Source: Actinomycetota bacterium
GTDB lineage: Bacteria > Actinomycetota > Acidimicrobiia > Acidimicrobiales > Ilumatobacteraceae
NCBI GenBank assembly: GCA_947454105.1
Contig: CANGIP010000009.1
Coordinates: 1 to 64,000 of the forward strand
Length of the DNA: 64,000 bases
Direction: 5' to 3'
In this document: one piece after another, positions 43,470-52,422 of the stretch
Numbering within the stretch: the first letter of the stretch is position 1
How the letters are laid out: each line of letters starts with the position of its first letter
The notes under the pieces: generated by a model
Database searches by the model: none
Seen by the model: the letters and a program-made list of their open reading frames with translations, nothing else
What the model was told of the DNA's origin: nothing
Made by a program: the position numbers and the translations under genes

Positions 43470-44225
43470 TCACGGCACTGAAGTTGTTGATGCAGCAACC
43501 GCTTCATTGATTTGCGTCACTAGTCCCTGCACCATTGATGCAACTTCTGCTGGTGGATTGGCTTCTAAGCAAGCTGTCATCTCGGGCTGAGCTGCCGCGG
43601 CATCATCGATGAAGCGAAAGAAAGATATGCCTAAGAAACAATGCGCATCTGGGTATGTGGGGTCGGAAATCGTGGCTTGACGCAAAAGAACCATGCCATT
43701 TTGCAATCGAGTGGCACCAGCGCTTGCATCAGCCTCTTGAGTTGATGACAAAACCGTAAACCAACCGAAATAAGTCAGTGCCTCAACGTTGTCGGGTTCG
43801 ATTGCTAAAACGCGAGAATACAAATCAAGCACTGCGGGAATATCGCTCATTCCCATTGACCGGGCTTGCACAAGCAATGAGCTCACGCTGCCATCATCAA
43901 TGGGCCCGTTCATGCCTTGGCCAGGCAAACGCTCGCCCGTGTTACGAGCGACAACGATTCCGGCAGTAATCGCCAACAACAAAATCAATGTCGACCATGC
44001 CAAAGGCCGCCAACCAATACGTTTGCGAACCTTCGGTTCAGAATCATCAGACAATTCACGAATAATGATGGCAGCTCGCGCTGTATACGAATCTTTCAGC
44101 GAGGCATAGTCATCAGCATCAACATCTCCGACAACAAATTCGCGTTCAAGATCGGCCAACGAAGTCAGTAGGAATTCACGTTCTTCAAGCAATTGATTGC
44201 GACGTTCAGGAGTCACGATTTTCAC
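43470..44225 (-). CDS. ccmI: Cytochrome c maturation protein CcmI-like (TPR-containing)
   Basis: The N-terminus REFLLTSLADLEREFVVGDV...DADDY is the CcmI cytoplasmic signature; a TM helix follows (WSTLILLLAITAGIVVA), then a C-terminal TPR-like region (LDLYSRVLAIEPDNVEALTY and a second unit). CcmI binds the apocytochrome C-terminus and presents it for heme attachment. Last gene of the ccm operon; overlaps ccmH by 20 bp. Shorter than proteobacterial CcmI (251 aa). Confidence 0.82.
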   Translation of the reverse strand: MKIVTPERRNQLLEEREFLLTSLADLEREFVVGDVDADDYASLKDSYTARAAIIIRELSDDSEPKVRKRIGWRPLAWSTLILLLAITAGIVVARNTGERLPGQGMNGPIDDGSVSSLLVQARSMGMSDIPAVLDLYSRVLAIEPDNVEALTYFGWFTVLSSTQEADASAGATRLQNGMVLLRQATISDPTYPDAHCFLGISFFRFIDDAAAAQPEMTACLEANPPAEVASMVQGLVTQINEAVAASTTSVP

Positions 44226-44703
44226 TCACTTGCCGTAATGCAGTTTCCACTAGATCTCGGTCGGCATCTGTTGCCGTTAGTGACCCTTGCGTTTTCCAAC
44301 GCTTAAAGACAACAACCAAACCAGCAATTGCGACGACCAGCAACACAATCGGCAAAATCCAAATTAGGGCATCAAACCCTGTTCCACCCGGAACCAGTTT
44401 CAAGTCAGCCGTATAACTGTCGTCAATCGCTTTCACGATCTGGCTGTCGGTGAGTTGCCCATCTGCGACTTGACGAGCGATTTCTTTGCGAATCGCCTGC
44501 GAGGCTGCGCCACGAGACTCGTACACACTTTCGCCATCGCAAGTTGGACACGCCAATCGTTGCGAAATACTTTCAATCCGCTCTTGAGGAGTAGAAGGAC
44601 CCGAATCACGTTGAGTTCCGATCAGCATCAACGCCACGACGCAGAACAACATCACGACCCATGCTGGCCAACGCTTCATTTTTTTGTTGAACAGATTTGT
44701 CAT
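44206..44703 (-). CDS. ccmH: Cytochrome c maturation protein CcmH
   Basis: An N-terminal TM helix, then QRLACPTCDGESVYES, equivalent to the Leu-Arg-Cys-x-x-Cys redox motif (Arg replaced by Ala), then a helical domain and a second TM (ALIWILPIVLLVVAIAGLVV). It keeps apocytochrome cysteines reduced together with CcmG. 165 aa is the expected size. Overlaps both neighbours, confirming operon membership. Confidence 0.9.
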   Translation of the reverse strand: MTNLFNKKMKRWPAWVVMLFCVVALMLIGTQRDSGPSTPQERIESISQRLACPTCDGESVYESRGAASQAIRKEIARQVADGQLTDSQIVKAIDDSYTADLKLVPGGTGFDALIWILPIVLLVVAIAGLVVVFKRWKTQGSLTATDADRDLVETALRQVSENRDS

Positions 44704-45269
44704 GAGGCACTGTCCTGCGTCATTGAGGCAATAGCCGAACCAAGGAGTTCAGCAGTCACCTGGCCAGTGAATCGCTGTGCCACGACCCCGGTTGGACTAA
44801 TCAACCATGTCTCAGGGACCTTGGCGACTCCATAATCGACAGAAATATTGGCATCTTCATCATGGATAATTGGCCAACCACCACCGTTTTCATTAAAGAA
44901 ATTGCGTACGGCTTGTTCGTCATCGTCGTTCACGATGGTGTACAGCTCGGCACCAGTGCCATCAAGTGATTGCTGCGTCTCAAAGAATTTCACCAATTCA
45001 GGATGCTCACGTTTACATGGAACACAAGTGGAATTAAAGAAGTTCAAGACCACCCACGAACCGCGACGACGTGAAAGCAAAAATGCATCGCCATCGTACG
45101 TTGTGCTCGTAATTTCGGGAGCTGGTTTCAACATCAACGGAGTAGCAGCGGTTTCGGCTTTGTCATTTGAAGAAACGGCCAAAATGACTATGAAAAACAC
45201 CATCACTGCAGCAACTGCTACCGAAATGATCGGAGCGATTCGGCGCGGTGCTTGTTCAGACATGTTCAT
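44700..45269 (-). CDS. ccmG: Thioredoxin-like protein CcmG/DsbE
   Basis: Membrane-anchored (TM at residues ~12-31) thioredoxin fold on the outer side. VVLNFFNSTCVPCKREHPEL contains the redox Cys-Val-Pro-Cys, with the usual Trp before the first Cys replaced by Thr; the cis-proline region is VAKVPETWLI. It reduces the disulfide of CcmH or apocytochrome. Overlaps ccmF (14 bp) and ccmH (4 bp). Confidence 0.9.
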   Translation of the reverse strand: MNMSEQAPRRIAPIISVAVAAVMVFFIVILAVSSNDKAETAATPLMLKPAPEITSTTYDGDAFLLSRRRGSWVVLNFFNSTCVPCKREHPELVKFFETQQSLDGTGAELYTIVNDDDEQAVRNFFNENGGGWPIIHDEDANISVDYGVAKVPETWLISPTGVVAQRFTGQVTAELLGSAIASMTQDSAS

Positions 45270-47235
45270 CCGTTGTTGATTGAGTCAAAACAGAATCAGC
45301 CGATACCGGCGCAGTCGGTTGGCGACGTTTACCAGGGAACGCTGCAAGCACAGTACCGAGGGCCATTAATGCCCCACCAATCCACAACCACATGATGAGT
45401 GGCTTGACAAAAATCTTGATGCGCGCTTCAGTGTCGGTCGTTCGCACATTTCCTTCAAGCGTGATGTACAGGTCGTTGACAAAACCTGTTTTCACGCTTG
45501 GAGTTCCGATATCCATTCCCTGCTTGATGTACTTACTCCGTGCCGGGCTATACACAGAGTCGCCGTCAATACGAATCGCAGCCTTGACGCTGGTCTTCAC
45601 ATCATCTGATTCGAGTGACAGCCCTTCAAAAGTAAACGTGTGATCGGCAAAGGTGACGGTCTCGCCAACCTTCATCACAAATTCTTGGGTACGCGTATAC
45701 GAAGATGACGCGCTAAACGCCACGGCAATAATGATGACACCAATATGCACAACCATGCCACCGTTGGCCCGACCAACGACGCCTCGCCAACCTTGACGGC
45801 GACTTGCTAATGCAATCTGACGCAATGCAGCACCGGCAGCAAAACCACCCAGTGCAAACGCGGCAAGCGAAGCCCAGCCATCGGCTCCAACGATCACCGA
45901 CAGAGCAAGCGCTCCCACTCCACACCATGCTGGCCAGAACAAACGGTCTCGTAAAACTTCTTGGCTGGCCTTACGCCACGGAAGTACTGGCGCGATGGCC
46001 ATCAAAAACAACAAGGTCAATCCAAGTGGCATTGTCATGCGATCAAAAAATGGTTCACCTACAACAATGCGACGATTATTCAAGGCTTCGACAATGAGTG
46101 GGAACACCGTCCCAAGCAAAACCACAAAAGCAAAAATACTGAACAGCACATTGTTCGCCAAGAAAGCACCTTCGCGACTGAGTGGTGAATCAATAGCGCC
46201 TGGCGAACGTAATTGATCTCCGCGGCGACCAACCAAAAAAATTGCCACAACAACAATGATCGCGAAGAAAGTCAAGAGCCACGGGCCGACGCTGCCAGCA
46301 CTGAATGCATGCACGCTATTGATAACACCCGATCGGGTCAAGAATGTCCCGAGGATCGTCAAACTAAATGTGGCAATGACCAAACTCAAGTTCCAGACAC
46401 GCAACATGCCACGTCGTTCTTGAACAAGAACCGAATGCAAATACGCAGTACCTGTCAACCACGGCAGGAAACTTGCGTTTTCTACTGGGTCCCATGCCCA
46501 CACACCGCTCCATCCGAGAACTTCGTAGCTCCACCAACTACCAAGAATGATGCCGACAGTTAAGAAGCCCCAGGCGTACAAAGTCCAACGACGAGTTTCA
46601 AGTAACCAGCCTTCGCCCACGCGACCCGTAATGAGCGCTGCCATCGCAAACGCAAACGGCACCGTGAAACCCACATAACCGACATACAAAATCGGTGGAT
46701 GGAATAACACCAAAATGTGATTTTGTAACAGGGGATTTGGCCCAGGGCCATCGTTCACACCAAGAGCACCCATGGCGAAGGGGTTTGCTGGTCCGAACGA
46801 CAACAAAAAGAAAAAGAGACCAACGACAAACATGACCACCATGGCCCACGCTAAAAGTTCGTCACCAACGCGAGCCCGAAACTTACGAGCAACCGCTGCG
46901 ATCAAGCCAGTTAAGGCAAGTAGCCACAACAGAATTGATCCTTCAAGCGCACTCCATACAGCTGTGAAGTTAAAAAGTGCTGGTGTGTCTCGCGAACCTA
47001 CCTGTTGCACATACTTCATCGAGAAGTCGCGCGTAATCAAAGCGCGTTCCATCATGATGAACGCCAAAAGAGCGGCGGCGAATGCGAGATAGGCGTATCG
47101 AGGTGCCGATTTCAAAGCTCGAAGATCATGTTTACGAATTCCGGCGACCGTAATCGCGATGCCTGACAGACACGTCAAGAGACCGAGCAGAATCGCGCCA
47201 CGTCCGATTGCTGCATTAATACTTACTGCGAGCAC
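45256..47235 (-). CDS. ccmF: Cytochrome c heme lyase subunit CcmF
   Basis: A ~15-helix membrane protein (659 aa) of the heme-handling family: GSWWSYEVLGWSGVWAWDPV is the WWD-type heme-binding segment, and NASFLPWLTGTAYLHSV carries a conserved His. A large periplasmic-type loop near the C-terminus (residues ~530-610) is present as usual. It joins heme to apocytochrome c outside the membrane. A GTG start at 47235 overlaps the ccmE end by 13 bp. Length and features are normal for the family. Confidence 0.93.
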   Translation of the reverse strand: MLAVSINAAIGRGAILLGLLTCLSGIAITVAGIRKHDLRALKSAPRYAYLAFAAALLAFIMMERALITRDFSMKYVQQVGSRDTPALFNFTAVWSALEGSILLWLLALTGLIAAVARKFRARVGDELLAWAMVVMFVVGLFFFLLSFGPANPFAMGALGVNDGPGPNPLLQNHILVLFHPPILYVGYVGFTVPFAFAMAALITGRVGEGWLLETRRWTLYAWGFLTVGIILGSWWSYEVLGWSGVWAWDPVENASFLPWLTGTAYLHSVLVQERRGMLRVWNLSLVIATFSLTILGTFLTRSGVINSVHAFSAGSVGPWLLTFFAIIVVVAIFLVGRRGDQLRSPGAIDSPLSREGAFLANNVLFSIFAFVVLLGTVFPLIVEALNNRRIVVGEPFFDRMTMPLGLTLLFLMAIAPVLPWRKASQEVLRDRLFWPAWCGVGALALSVIVGADGWASLAAFALGGFAAGAALRQIALASRRQGWRGVVGRANGGMVVHIGVIIIAVAFSASSSYTRTQEFVMKVGETVTFADHTFTFEGLSLESDDVKTSVKAAIRIDGDSVYSPARSKYIKQGMDIGTPSVKTGFVNDLYITLEGNVRTTDTEARIKIFVKPLIMWLWIGGALMALGTVLAAFPGKRRQPTAPVSADSVLTQSTTDEHV

Positions 47236-47747
47236 GCGGTTCCTTCAGAAGTTGAGCCTTCGTTCTTCACCCGATTTGGGTTGGCGGCTTTGTATTCATT
47301 TGAATGTTTCACTTCTACGCGATCACCTAAGAAAACACCGTCAGCCAAAATACCGTGCACAACAACCGGGATACATTCCTTAAAAATGCCACCAGGTTCA
47401 CCGTCGTACGTCACCGGAATTGTGACTCCGCCAAATGACATATCAAATTTGGTTGTAACTCCATCGTTTTCAACAGAACCCTTGTCAACCACACCTTGAA
47501 CTCGTAATCGGTGTCCGGCTTCGCAACCCGACTTCGCGCCAATCTCGTTGACATTGCAGTAGTAGTCGATCGCCGATGTCAAAAACTTGGTGAGAACGAT
47601 TCCGCCCGCTGCAACAACGAGAACCAACACAATAATTGCGGGCCAAGGGCGACGTTTACGTTGCTGACGTGGTGTTACTGCACGTGGTGAGAGGTCAAGC
47701 GAATCAGCAGATGTTCCAATGTCGTCGTCATTGAGGTGATGACTCAT
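47223..47747 (-). CDS. ccmE: Heme chaperone CcmE
   Basis: One TM anchor (PAIIVLVLVVAAGGIVLTKF) and an OB-fold domain: HRLRVQGVVDKGSV, MSFGGVTIPVTYDG, GIFKECIPVVVHG, and VEVKHSNEYKA. The last holds the heme-binding His and Tyr (canonical H-x-x-x-Y). It carries heme from the CcmABC complex to CcmF. ATG 47747 is preferred, with GAGG upstream, and overlaps the ccmD stop; the in-frame GTG at 47753 is less likely. Two Cys in the N-terminal part of the domain (NVNEIGAKSGCEAGH region) are unusual. Confidence 0.92.
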   Translation of the reverse strand: MSHHLNDDDIGTSADSLDLSPRAVTPRQQRKRRPWPAIIVLVLVVAAGGIVLTKFLTSAIDYYCNVNEIGAKSGCEAGHRLRVQGVVDKGSVENDGVTTKFDMSFGGVTIPVTYDGEPGGIFKECIPVVVHGILADGVFLGDRVEVKHSNEYKAANPNRVKNEGSTSEGTACSQ

Positions 47748-47878
47748 AGCCACGGCCTCTGATCTCGCGGGATATCTCGTGATGACTTGCGTGAACGACG
47801 AATGACACCAATTGCATATGCCCCGACAGCACCAAAAGTGATGATGTAACTCGCAATGATGAATCCGGCGTTATCCAT
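47744..47878 (-). CDS. ccmD: Heme exporter small subunit CcmD (44 aa)
   Basis: A 44-codon frame, MDNAGFIIASYIITFGAVGA..., with a single TM helix followed by a positive tail (VIRRSRKSSRD). That is the composition of CcmD, which binds CcmAB/CcmC and helps release holo-CcmE. Its start overlaps the ccmC stop (TGATG) and its stop overlaps the ccmE start (ATGA), so it is embedded in the operon. It is too short for most gene finders. Confidence 0.88.
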   Translation of the reverse strand: MDNAGFIIASYIITFGAVGAYAIGVIRRSRKSSRDIPRDQRPWL

Positions 47879-48642
47879 CAGCGCTTCATTCCTTCGGCTC
47901 GACGAGCAGTGAGAGCATTATCAAGACCTGAATCATCGAGCATGTCATCAAGAGTGAGTGAACGTTGACGATGCAAGACCAACCAGACATACATCAAAGT
48001 GAAGACCACGACACCCAAGAACAAGGTGAAGAGCATTAACCCATCCATATCAACATTGGTTCCACGGCCAGCCACACTTGCTTCTTGGTGCAGCGTGTTC
48101 CATAACTCGACAGAAAAATGCACAAGCGGAATTTCAAGAACTGCTAGCAACGCCAACACTGCACTACGACGCGCACGCTGTTGATGAGTTCCACCTAATC
48201 CACGAACTGCTAAATAACCGATGTACGTCACGAACAAAAACGCTGTTGTTGTTAGTCGCGCATCCCAAGTCCAGTAAGTGCCCCAAGTAATGCGCCCCCA
48301 CAAACTTCCAGTGATCAATGAAATACCCATGAACAGCACGCCGACTTCGGCCGATGCTCCAGCAATGCGATCCCAGGTGAGTGAACGCGTGCGGTTCCAC
48401 AAATAGGCAGCCGATGAAACTGCCGTGACAATAAATGCGAGGTACGCCAGCCAAGCTCCTGGCACATGCGCGTACATGATGCGCACCGATTCACCCTGAT
48501 TGACGTCGGCAGGTGACACAAACAGACCAAGAACAATCAAAAGTGCCATGCCGGCTAACACGAGAATTCCGAGGCCACGTGTAAACGGCGTGCCCGTGAC
48601 TCGATCACGAGGAGAACCTTTAGTTGACATTGATGTATTCAT
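47878..48642 (-). CDS. ccmC: Heme handling membrane protein CcmC
   Basis: Six-helix protein (254 aa) with the WWD-type motif LWGRITWGTYWTWDARLTT, IMYAHVPGAWLAYLAF (His), and IPLVHFSVELWNTLHQ (His). It loads heme on CcmE. ATG 48642 is selected because GGAGAGGAGAACC lies just upstream; the frame extends 7 codons further. Followed without gap by ccmD. Confidence 0.93.
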   Translation of the reverse strand: MNTSMSTKGSPRDRVTGTPFTRGLGILVLAGMALLIVLGLFVSPADVNQGESVRIMYAHVPGAWLAYLAFIVTAVSSAAYLWNRTRSLTWDRIAGASAEVGVLFMGISLITGSLWGRITWGTYWTWDARLTTTAFLFVTYIGYLAVRGLGGTHQQRARRSAVLALLAVLEIPLVHFSVELWNTLHQEASVAGRGTNVDMDGLMLFTLFLGVVVFTLMYVWLVLHRQRSLTLDDMLDDSGLDNALTARRAEGMKR

Positions 48643-48672
48643 GGTTCTCCTCTCCGTTTTCACAACTTGTAT

Positions 48673-49380
48673 TCAGTCGTCAAGCAACGGCCCAAAGGCC
48701 ACTGCCCCAGCAACACTGAACAACACTGCGAACACCGCCAGCAAACCGAACCATGGCCAACCTTCACTGATCGCAATTCCGTTCGTGCCGAACGCAGATT
48801 CGGTTGCCCGAGTTGCTCCGATCAACACTGGTGCAACCACCGGCAACAAGAGCAGCGGAAGCAATGTTTCGCGACCCTTGGCACCAGCGGCAAGACCTCC
48901 GTACAGAGTACCTACGGCGGCCAAACCGCAGGTAGCGGCAATCGCAGTGGTGACCAAGAGCACGCCGCCTTCCCACGAAAAGGACGCCCGATACAGCACG
49001 ACGGCTGCCCCAACTAACAACGCAACCAAGACCAAGAGTTGCGCCATCAGGGCCAACATTTTCCCGATGAAAATTCCCGTGGCCGGCACCCCGGCCGAAC
49101 GCAATTGGTCAAGTGCTCCATCGGCCGTTTCGACAGCAAACGACCGTGACACCATCACGAGCACGCTGAAGAGGGTTGCCAACCAGACCAGTCCTGGGGC
49201 GACTCGCTCAAGCACTGCATCACTATCGAGAGCAAAGGCAAACATGACCATCACAATGAGTGCAAAGGGCAATACTTGATTCAGTAAAACTCGACTTCGT
49301 CGTTCAACCCGCAGGTCTTTGGCAGCAATCAAACGAGCGGTCGCGATGACCCCTGCCGAGCCTTGAAGTGATCTGCTCAT
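48673..49380 (-). CDS. ccmB: Heme exporter membrane subunit CcmB
   Basis: A 235-residue, ~6-helix protein: AAKDLRVERRSRVLLNQVLP at the start and LDQLRSAGVPATGIFIGKML in the middle are typical of CcmB, the partner of CcmA in the ABC complex that drives release of holo-CcmE. It overlaps ccmA by 4 bp and precedes ccmC by 30 bp, with a fresh strong ribosome-binding site for ccmC. Confidence 0.9.
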   Translation of the reverse strand: MSRSLQGSAGVIATARLIAAKDLRVERRSRVLLNQVLPFALIVMVMFAFALDSDAVLERVAPGLVWLATLFSVLVMVSRSFAVETADGALDQLRSAGVPATGIFIGKMLALMAQLLVLVALLVGAAVVLYRASFSWEGGVLLVTTAIAATCGLAAVGTLYGGLAAGAKGRETLLPLLLLPVVAPVLIGATRATESAFGTNGIAISEGWPWFGLLAVFAVLFSVAGAVAFGPLLDD

Positions 49381-50054
49381 GACGCACCCAATTCGCGAAC
49401 TTGACCAGCCACGACTTCGACCTGACGCGTGGCTAATTGGCCGGCGCGCTCCAGTTCATGGCTTGCAACCACCACTGTTGCGCCAGCCGAGGCAGCCATT
49501 TTGAGAACTTGATCGAGCTCATCTCGGCCGGCCGCATCAAGACCTGCATGGGGTTCATCAAGTAACCATAGTTCGGCTCGGCGAGCTACCAAGCCGGCCA
49601 AGGCAGTGCGTCGTTTTTGACCGGCCGATAAACGCGACACTGGTAAATCGGCTAAACGGCCGTTGAGACCCATACGTTGCAGTGCCGCATCAACTTCGCC
49701 GTGAGTTGCCCCAACAGTGCGTCCCCAAAACCGCACATTTTCGGTCACGGTTAAATCGGCATACAGACCATTGTTGTGTCCGATCACTCCCACTCGATGA
49801 CGCACGAGTTCACGATCGTTCTTCAAATCAACACCCAAGACATAACCCTGTCCGCGCTCAAGCGGAATCAGTCCTGCGCACAACCGAAGCAAAGTGGTCT
49901 TACCCGCACCATTTGGTCCTTGCAACAACACGATTTCACCGCGCCTCACCGACAAGGTTGCGCCAGCCAATGCGGGGAACGAACCAAGCACAGCAACAGC
50001 GTCAATGAGGTCAATAACCACATCTGAACTCGGCTCATGGGCGATAAACGACAT
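49377..50054 (-). CDS. ccmA: Heme exporter ATP-binding subunit CcmA
   Basis: ABC ATPase (225 aa) with Walker A LLQGPNGAGKTTLL, signature VSRLSAGQKRRTALAGLV, Walker B LWLLDEPHAGLD and switch His in VVASHELERA. Identity as CcmA comes from the size and the downstream ccmB-I genes. First gene of the nine-gene ccm operon. Start ATG 50054 lacks a clear ribosome-binding site and sits 75 bp from the divergent sortase gene, leaving a short shared promoter region. Confidence 0.92.
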   Translation of the reverse strand: MSFIAHEPSSDVVIDLIDAVAVLGSFPALAGATLSVRRGEIVLLQGPNGAGKTTLLRLCAGLIPLERGQGYVLGVDLKNDRELVRHRVGVIGHNNGLYADLTVTENVRFWGRTVGATHGEVDAALQRMGLNGRLADLPVSRLSAGQKRRTALAGLVARRAELWLLDEPHAGLDAAGRDELDQVLKMAASAGATVVVASHELERAGQLATRQVEVVAGQVRELGAS

Positions 50055-50128
50055 GCATGAGCGACGCTATCTGCCACCGCTCGTGGTGCCCTGTTCTGAG
50101 CACCCTTCGCAGGTAGCGTTTGACCCCT

Positions 50129-51412
50129 GTGGAGAACGAAGGAGTGGAGCACGACGACTCAGCCAATTCGCGAGGTTTTGGCGACGATCTTTCTGCCCCT
50201 GAACACTACGACCCCTTTGAGACGTCTCGGCCCATCCCCCGCCCAACTGCGGCTGGTCCTATTGAGCCGCTCTTAATGCCCGTCAATAACGGCGACGAAC
50301 TCAATGCGGTCCCGCGAGCGAAGGTGCCATTTTGGGATCGACCCAAGCCCAAGAAAGATTGGTACTGGTTTCTCGGTCGTCTCGGGTCAAGTTTGATCAC
50401 TCTGGGACTATTGATGTTTTTGTTTGTCGGTTACCAACTATGGGGAACTGGCATTGAAGAAGCACAGTCACAGAACAAACTCGAAAACCGATTCACCGAA
50501 ATCGCAGTGACAACCACTTCACCCCCATCGACTTCGGTTACACCGTCAATCGCTGAACCTCCTGTCACCACAACTCTTGCTCCACCTGGACCGATTGTGA
50601 TCAACGAAGGTGACCCCATCGCCATCATTGATATGCCCACCATTGGGGTCAGTAAATATGTCGTGGCCGGAGTTCAAACTGCAGATCTCAAAAAAGGTCC
50701 GGGCCATTACCCCGGAACACCTTTCCCTGGAGAACTTGGAAATGCATCAATTGCGGGTCACCGCACAACTTACGGAGAACCATTCCGTCATCTTGATGAT
50801 CTCAACATTGGCGATCCGATTATCATCACCGATTTACTTGGCCGTCAATTCACGTATCTCGTGACGAACCAACAAGTCGTTGGTGCCACTGATTCGTGGG
50901 TTGTTGCTACCACCGATCGCACCAAGGCTTTTCTCACGTTGACAACATGCCACCCCGAGTTTTCAGCGAAACAACGCCTCATTGTTTCTGCCGAACTTGA
51001 TCTAACCCAAAGCGACATTGCGACATCACCGGCCGCTGTCTATGCAGATAATGCCCCAGATTCAACCACCGTTCCTTCAACTGAAGTTGTGACTACCGAA
51101 GTCGCAACAACAGTCGTCGACGATATAACAACCGAAACAACAACCTCAACTGTTCCAGCAGTAGTAGTTGATGATTTGAATAACAACGAAAGTGCCGATG
51201 CGCTGAGTCGTGGATGGTTCAGTGATCTCTCGGCAATCCCCCAAACATTGTTATGGGGATTACTCGAACTTCTCATCGTGATAGGTGCTTGGCAAGTAGC
51301 CAAGAAATACCGCAACCGAATCATTGGGACAGTCGTCGGCTTTATTCCGTTCTTTGTGGTGCTGTACTTCGTCTTCCAAAACGTGAATCGACTCTTGCCG
51401 CCGAACCTCTAA
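50129..51412 (+). CDS. Class E-like sortase with C-terminal membrane helix
   Basis: An N-terminal cytoplasmic acidic/proline region, a TM (LITLGLLMFLFVGYQL), a Thr/Pro stalk, and a sortase domain. The catalytic set is visible: His211 in ASIAGHRTTYGEPF, Cys274 in LTLTTCHPEFSAKQ and Arg283 in QRLIVSAEL. The TLTTC context is class E-like. After a second Thr-rich stalk a C-terminal TM (LLWGLLELLIVIGAWQ) follows, an arrangement seen in some actinobacterial sortases. It joins surface proteins bearing sorting motifs to the wall; no such substrate is in the window. Start uncertain: GTG 50129 or TTG 50120. Confidence 0.85.
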   Translation: MENEGVEHDDSANSRGFGDDLSAPEHYDPFETSRPIPRPTAAGPIEPLLMPVNNGDELNAVPRAKVPFWDRPKPKKDWYWFLGRLGSSLITLGLLMFLFVGYQLWGTGIEEAQSQNKLENRFTEIAVTTTSPPSTSVTPSIAEPPVTTTLAPPGPIVINEGDPIAIIDMPTIGVSKYVVAGVQTADLKKGPGHYPGTPFPGELGNASIAGHRTTYGEPFRHLDDLNIGDPIIITDLLGRQFTYLVTNQQVVGATDSWVVATTDRTKAFLTLTTCHPEFSAKQRLIVSAELDLTQSDIATSPAAVYADNAPDSTTVPSTEVVTTEVATTVVDDITTETTTSTVPAVVVDDLNNNESADALSRGWFSDLSAIPQTLLWGLLELLIVIGAWQVAKKYRNRIIGTVVGFIPFFVVLYFVFQNVNRLLPPNL

Positions 51413-52353
51413 TTCGTCGCGGTCGTTTTCCTCAACAAGTCAGCACAAAAAGCAATTGTGCCCGACACCAAAGCATGGGGAGACTCCCAAGGTACAAAAT
51501 GTCCGCAGTCGCGCAACAAATACGGCCCGACATGGTTGTCAAAAACTACAGCAGCCATTTGGTCAAACGCTGGATAAATCACATGGTCGCTCGGACCGAA
51601 CAAAATCAAGGTTGGAGTCTTCTCATTGCGACCCATCATTGTCATATCGCTGTTCTTTGAAGCATTGAAAACAGTTTCGTAACCACCAAAGGATGCGCGC
51701 AATACTTCAGCATTAGCAAAAGGTTCGGTGTGAAAGTCAACAGCTTCTTGGTCAAAGGTTCCTGGATGTGCCCAAAAGCGACTTCCATAAAACGTTGCGA
51801 TGTAACGACGCCGAGCATCGGGTGTTGCAAGTTCAGCGGCCAATCCATCGGCATCAGTTCCCTGGCGAATGAAATAATCGGCAGCTTCCCGCGGAGCGCG
51901 AGTGCCTTCAATGTTCTTCATACGTTCTTTGTCAAAAGGCAACGGCGAATTGAACAAAACCATACGTTCAACAAATTCTGGATATCGCAAGGCCATGTCT
52001 TGAATCACCGGGCCACCCATGTCGCCACCAACGACCACAACTTTGTCGTAACCAAGTTGATCATGCACGAGCGAATACATATCTCGTGAGTGCGACGGCG
52101 TGTCATAAAAACCATCGGGCGCCATACCACTATCGCCAAAGCCCCGAAGGTCAGGAACAATGACGTCAAAGCCTGCGGCGACAAGAGGTTCAATCACCTT
52201 CCAAAAAATGCGCTTGCTTTCTGGCCAACCATGAACACATAGCAATGCAATCCCGTTCCCGTTGGGAGATTGTTCATAGACAAAAGACTGTTTGAACCCG
52301 CGCAATGTTGACGAGTGCAGTCGAAATCGTTGCGGATCAATATCGGGATTCAT
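51409..52353 (-). CDS. Alpha/beta hydrolase, epoxide-hydrolase-like
   Basis: A 314-residue hydrolase: LCVHGWPESKRIFWKVIEPL (the His-Gly-Trp-Pro-Glu oxyanion motif typical of epoxide hydrolases), DLRGFGDSG, nucleophile Asp in VVVVGGDMGGPVIQDMA, and late His in LRDCGHFVPWESP. Asp as nucleophile suggests ether or C-halogen/epoxide bond hydrolysis rather than esterase action. The stop overlaps the convergent sortase by 4 bp. Substrate unknown. Confidence 0.85.
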   Translation of the reverse strand: MNPDIDPQRFRLHSSTLRGFKQSFVYEQSPNGNGIALLCVHGWPESKRIFWKVIEPLVAAGFDVIVPDLRGFGDSGMAPDGFYDTPSHSRDMYSLVHDQLGYDKVVVVGGDMGGPVIQDMALRYPEFVERMVLFNSPLPFDKERMKNIEGTRAPREAADYFIRQGTDADGLAAELATPDARRRYIATFYGSRFWAHPGTFDQEAVDFHTEPFANAEVLRASFGGYETVFNASKNSDMTMMGRNEKTPTLILFGPSDHVIYPAFDQMAAVVFDNHVGPYLLRDCGHFVPWESPHALVSGTIAFCADLLRKTTATN

Positions 52354-52409
52354 GCCCCTACCGTACCGACATCAACCAAATCACGCCGTACTCAACGGGG
52401 AGATGCGCC

Positions 52410-52415
52410 TAGCCT
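52410..52415 (+). promoter_or_regulatory. Putative -10 box (TAGCCT) before a leaderless start
   Basis: TAGCCT ends 7 bases before ATG 52423; no ribosome-binding site is present. The -35 box is not evident. Confidence 0.35.
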
Positions 52416-52422
52416 GTAGACC

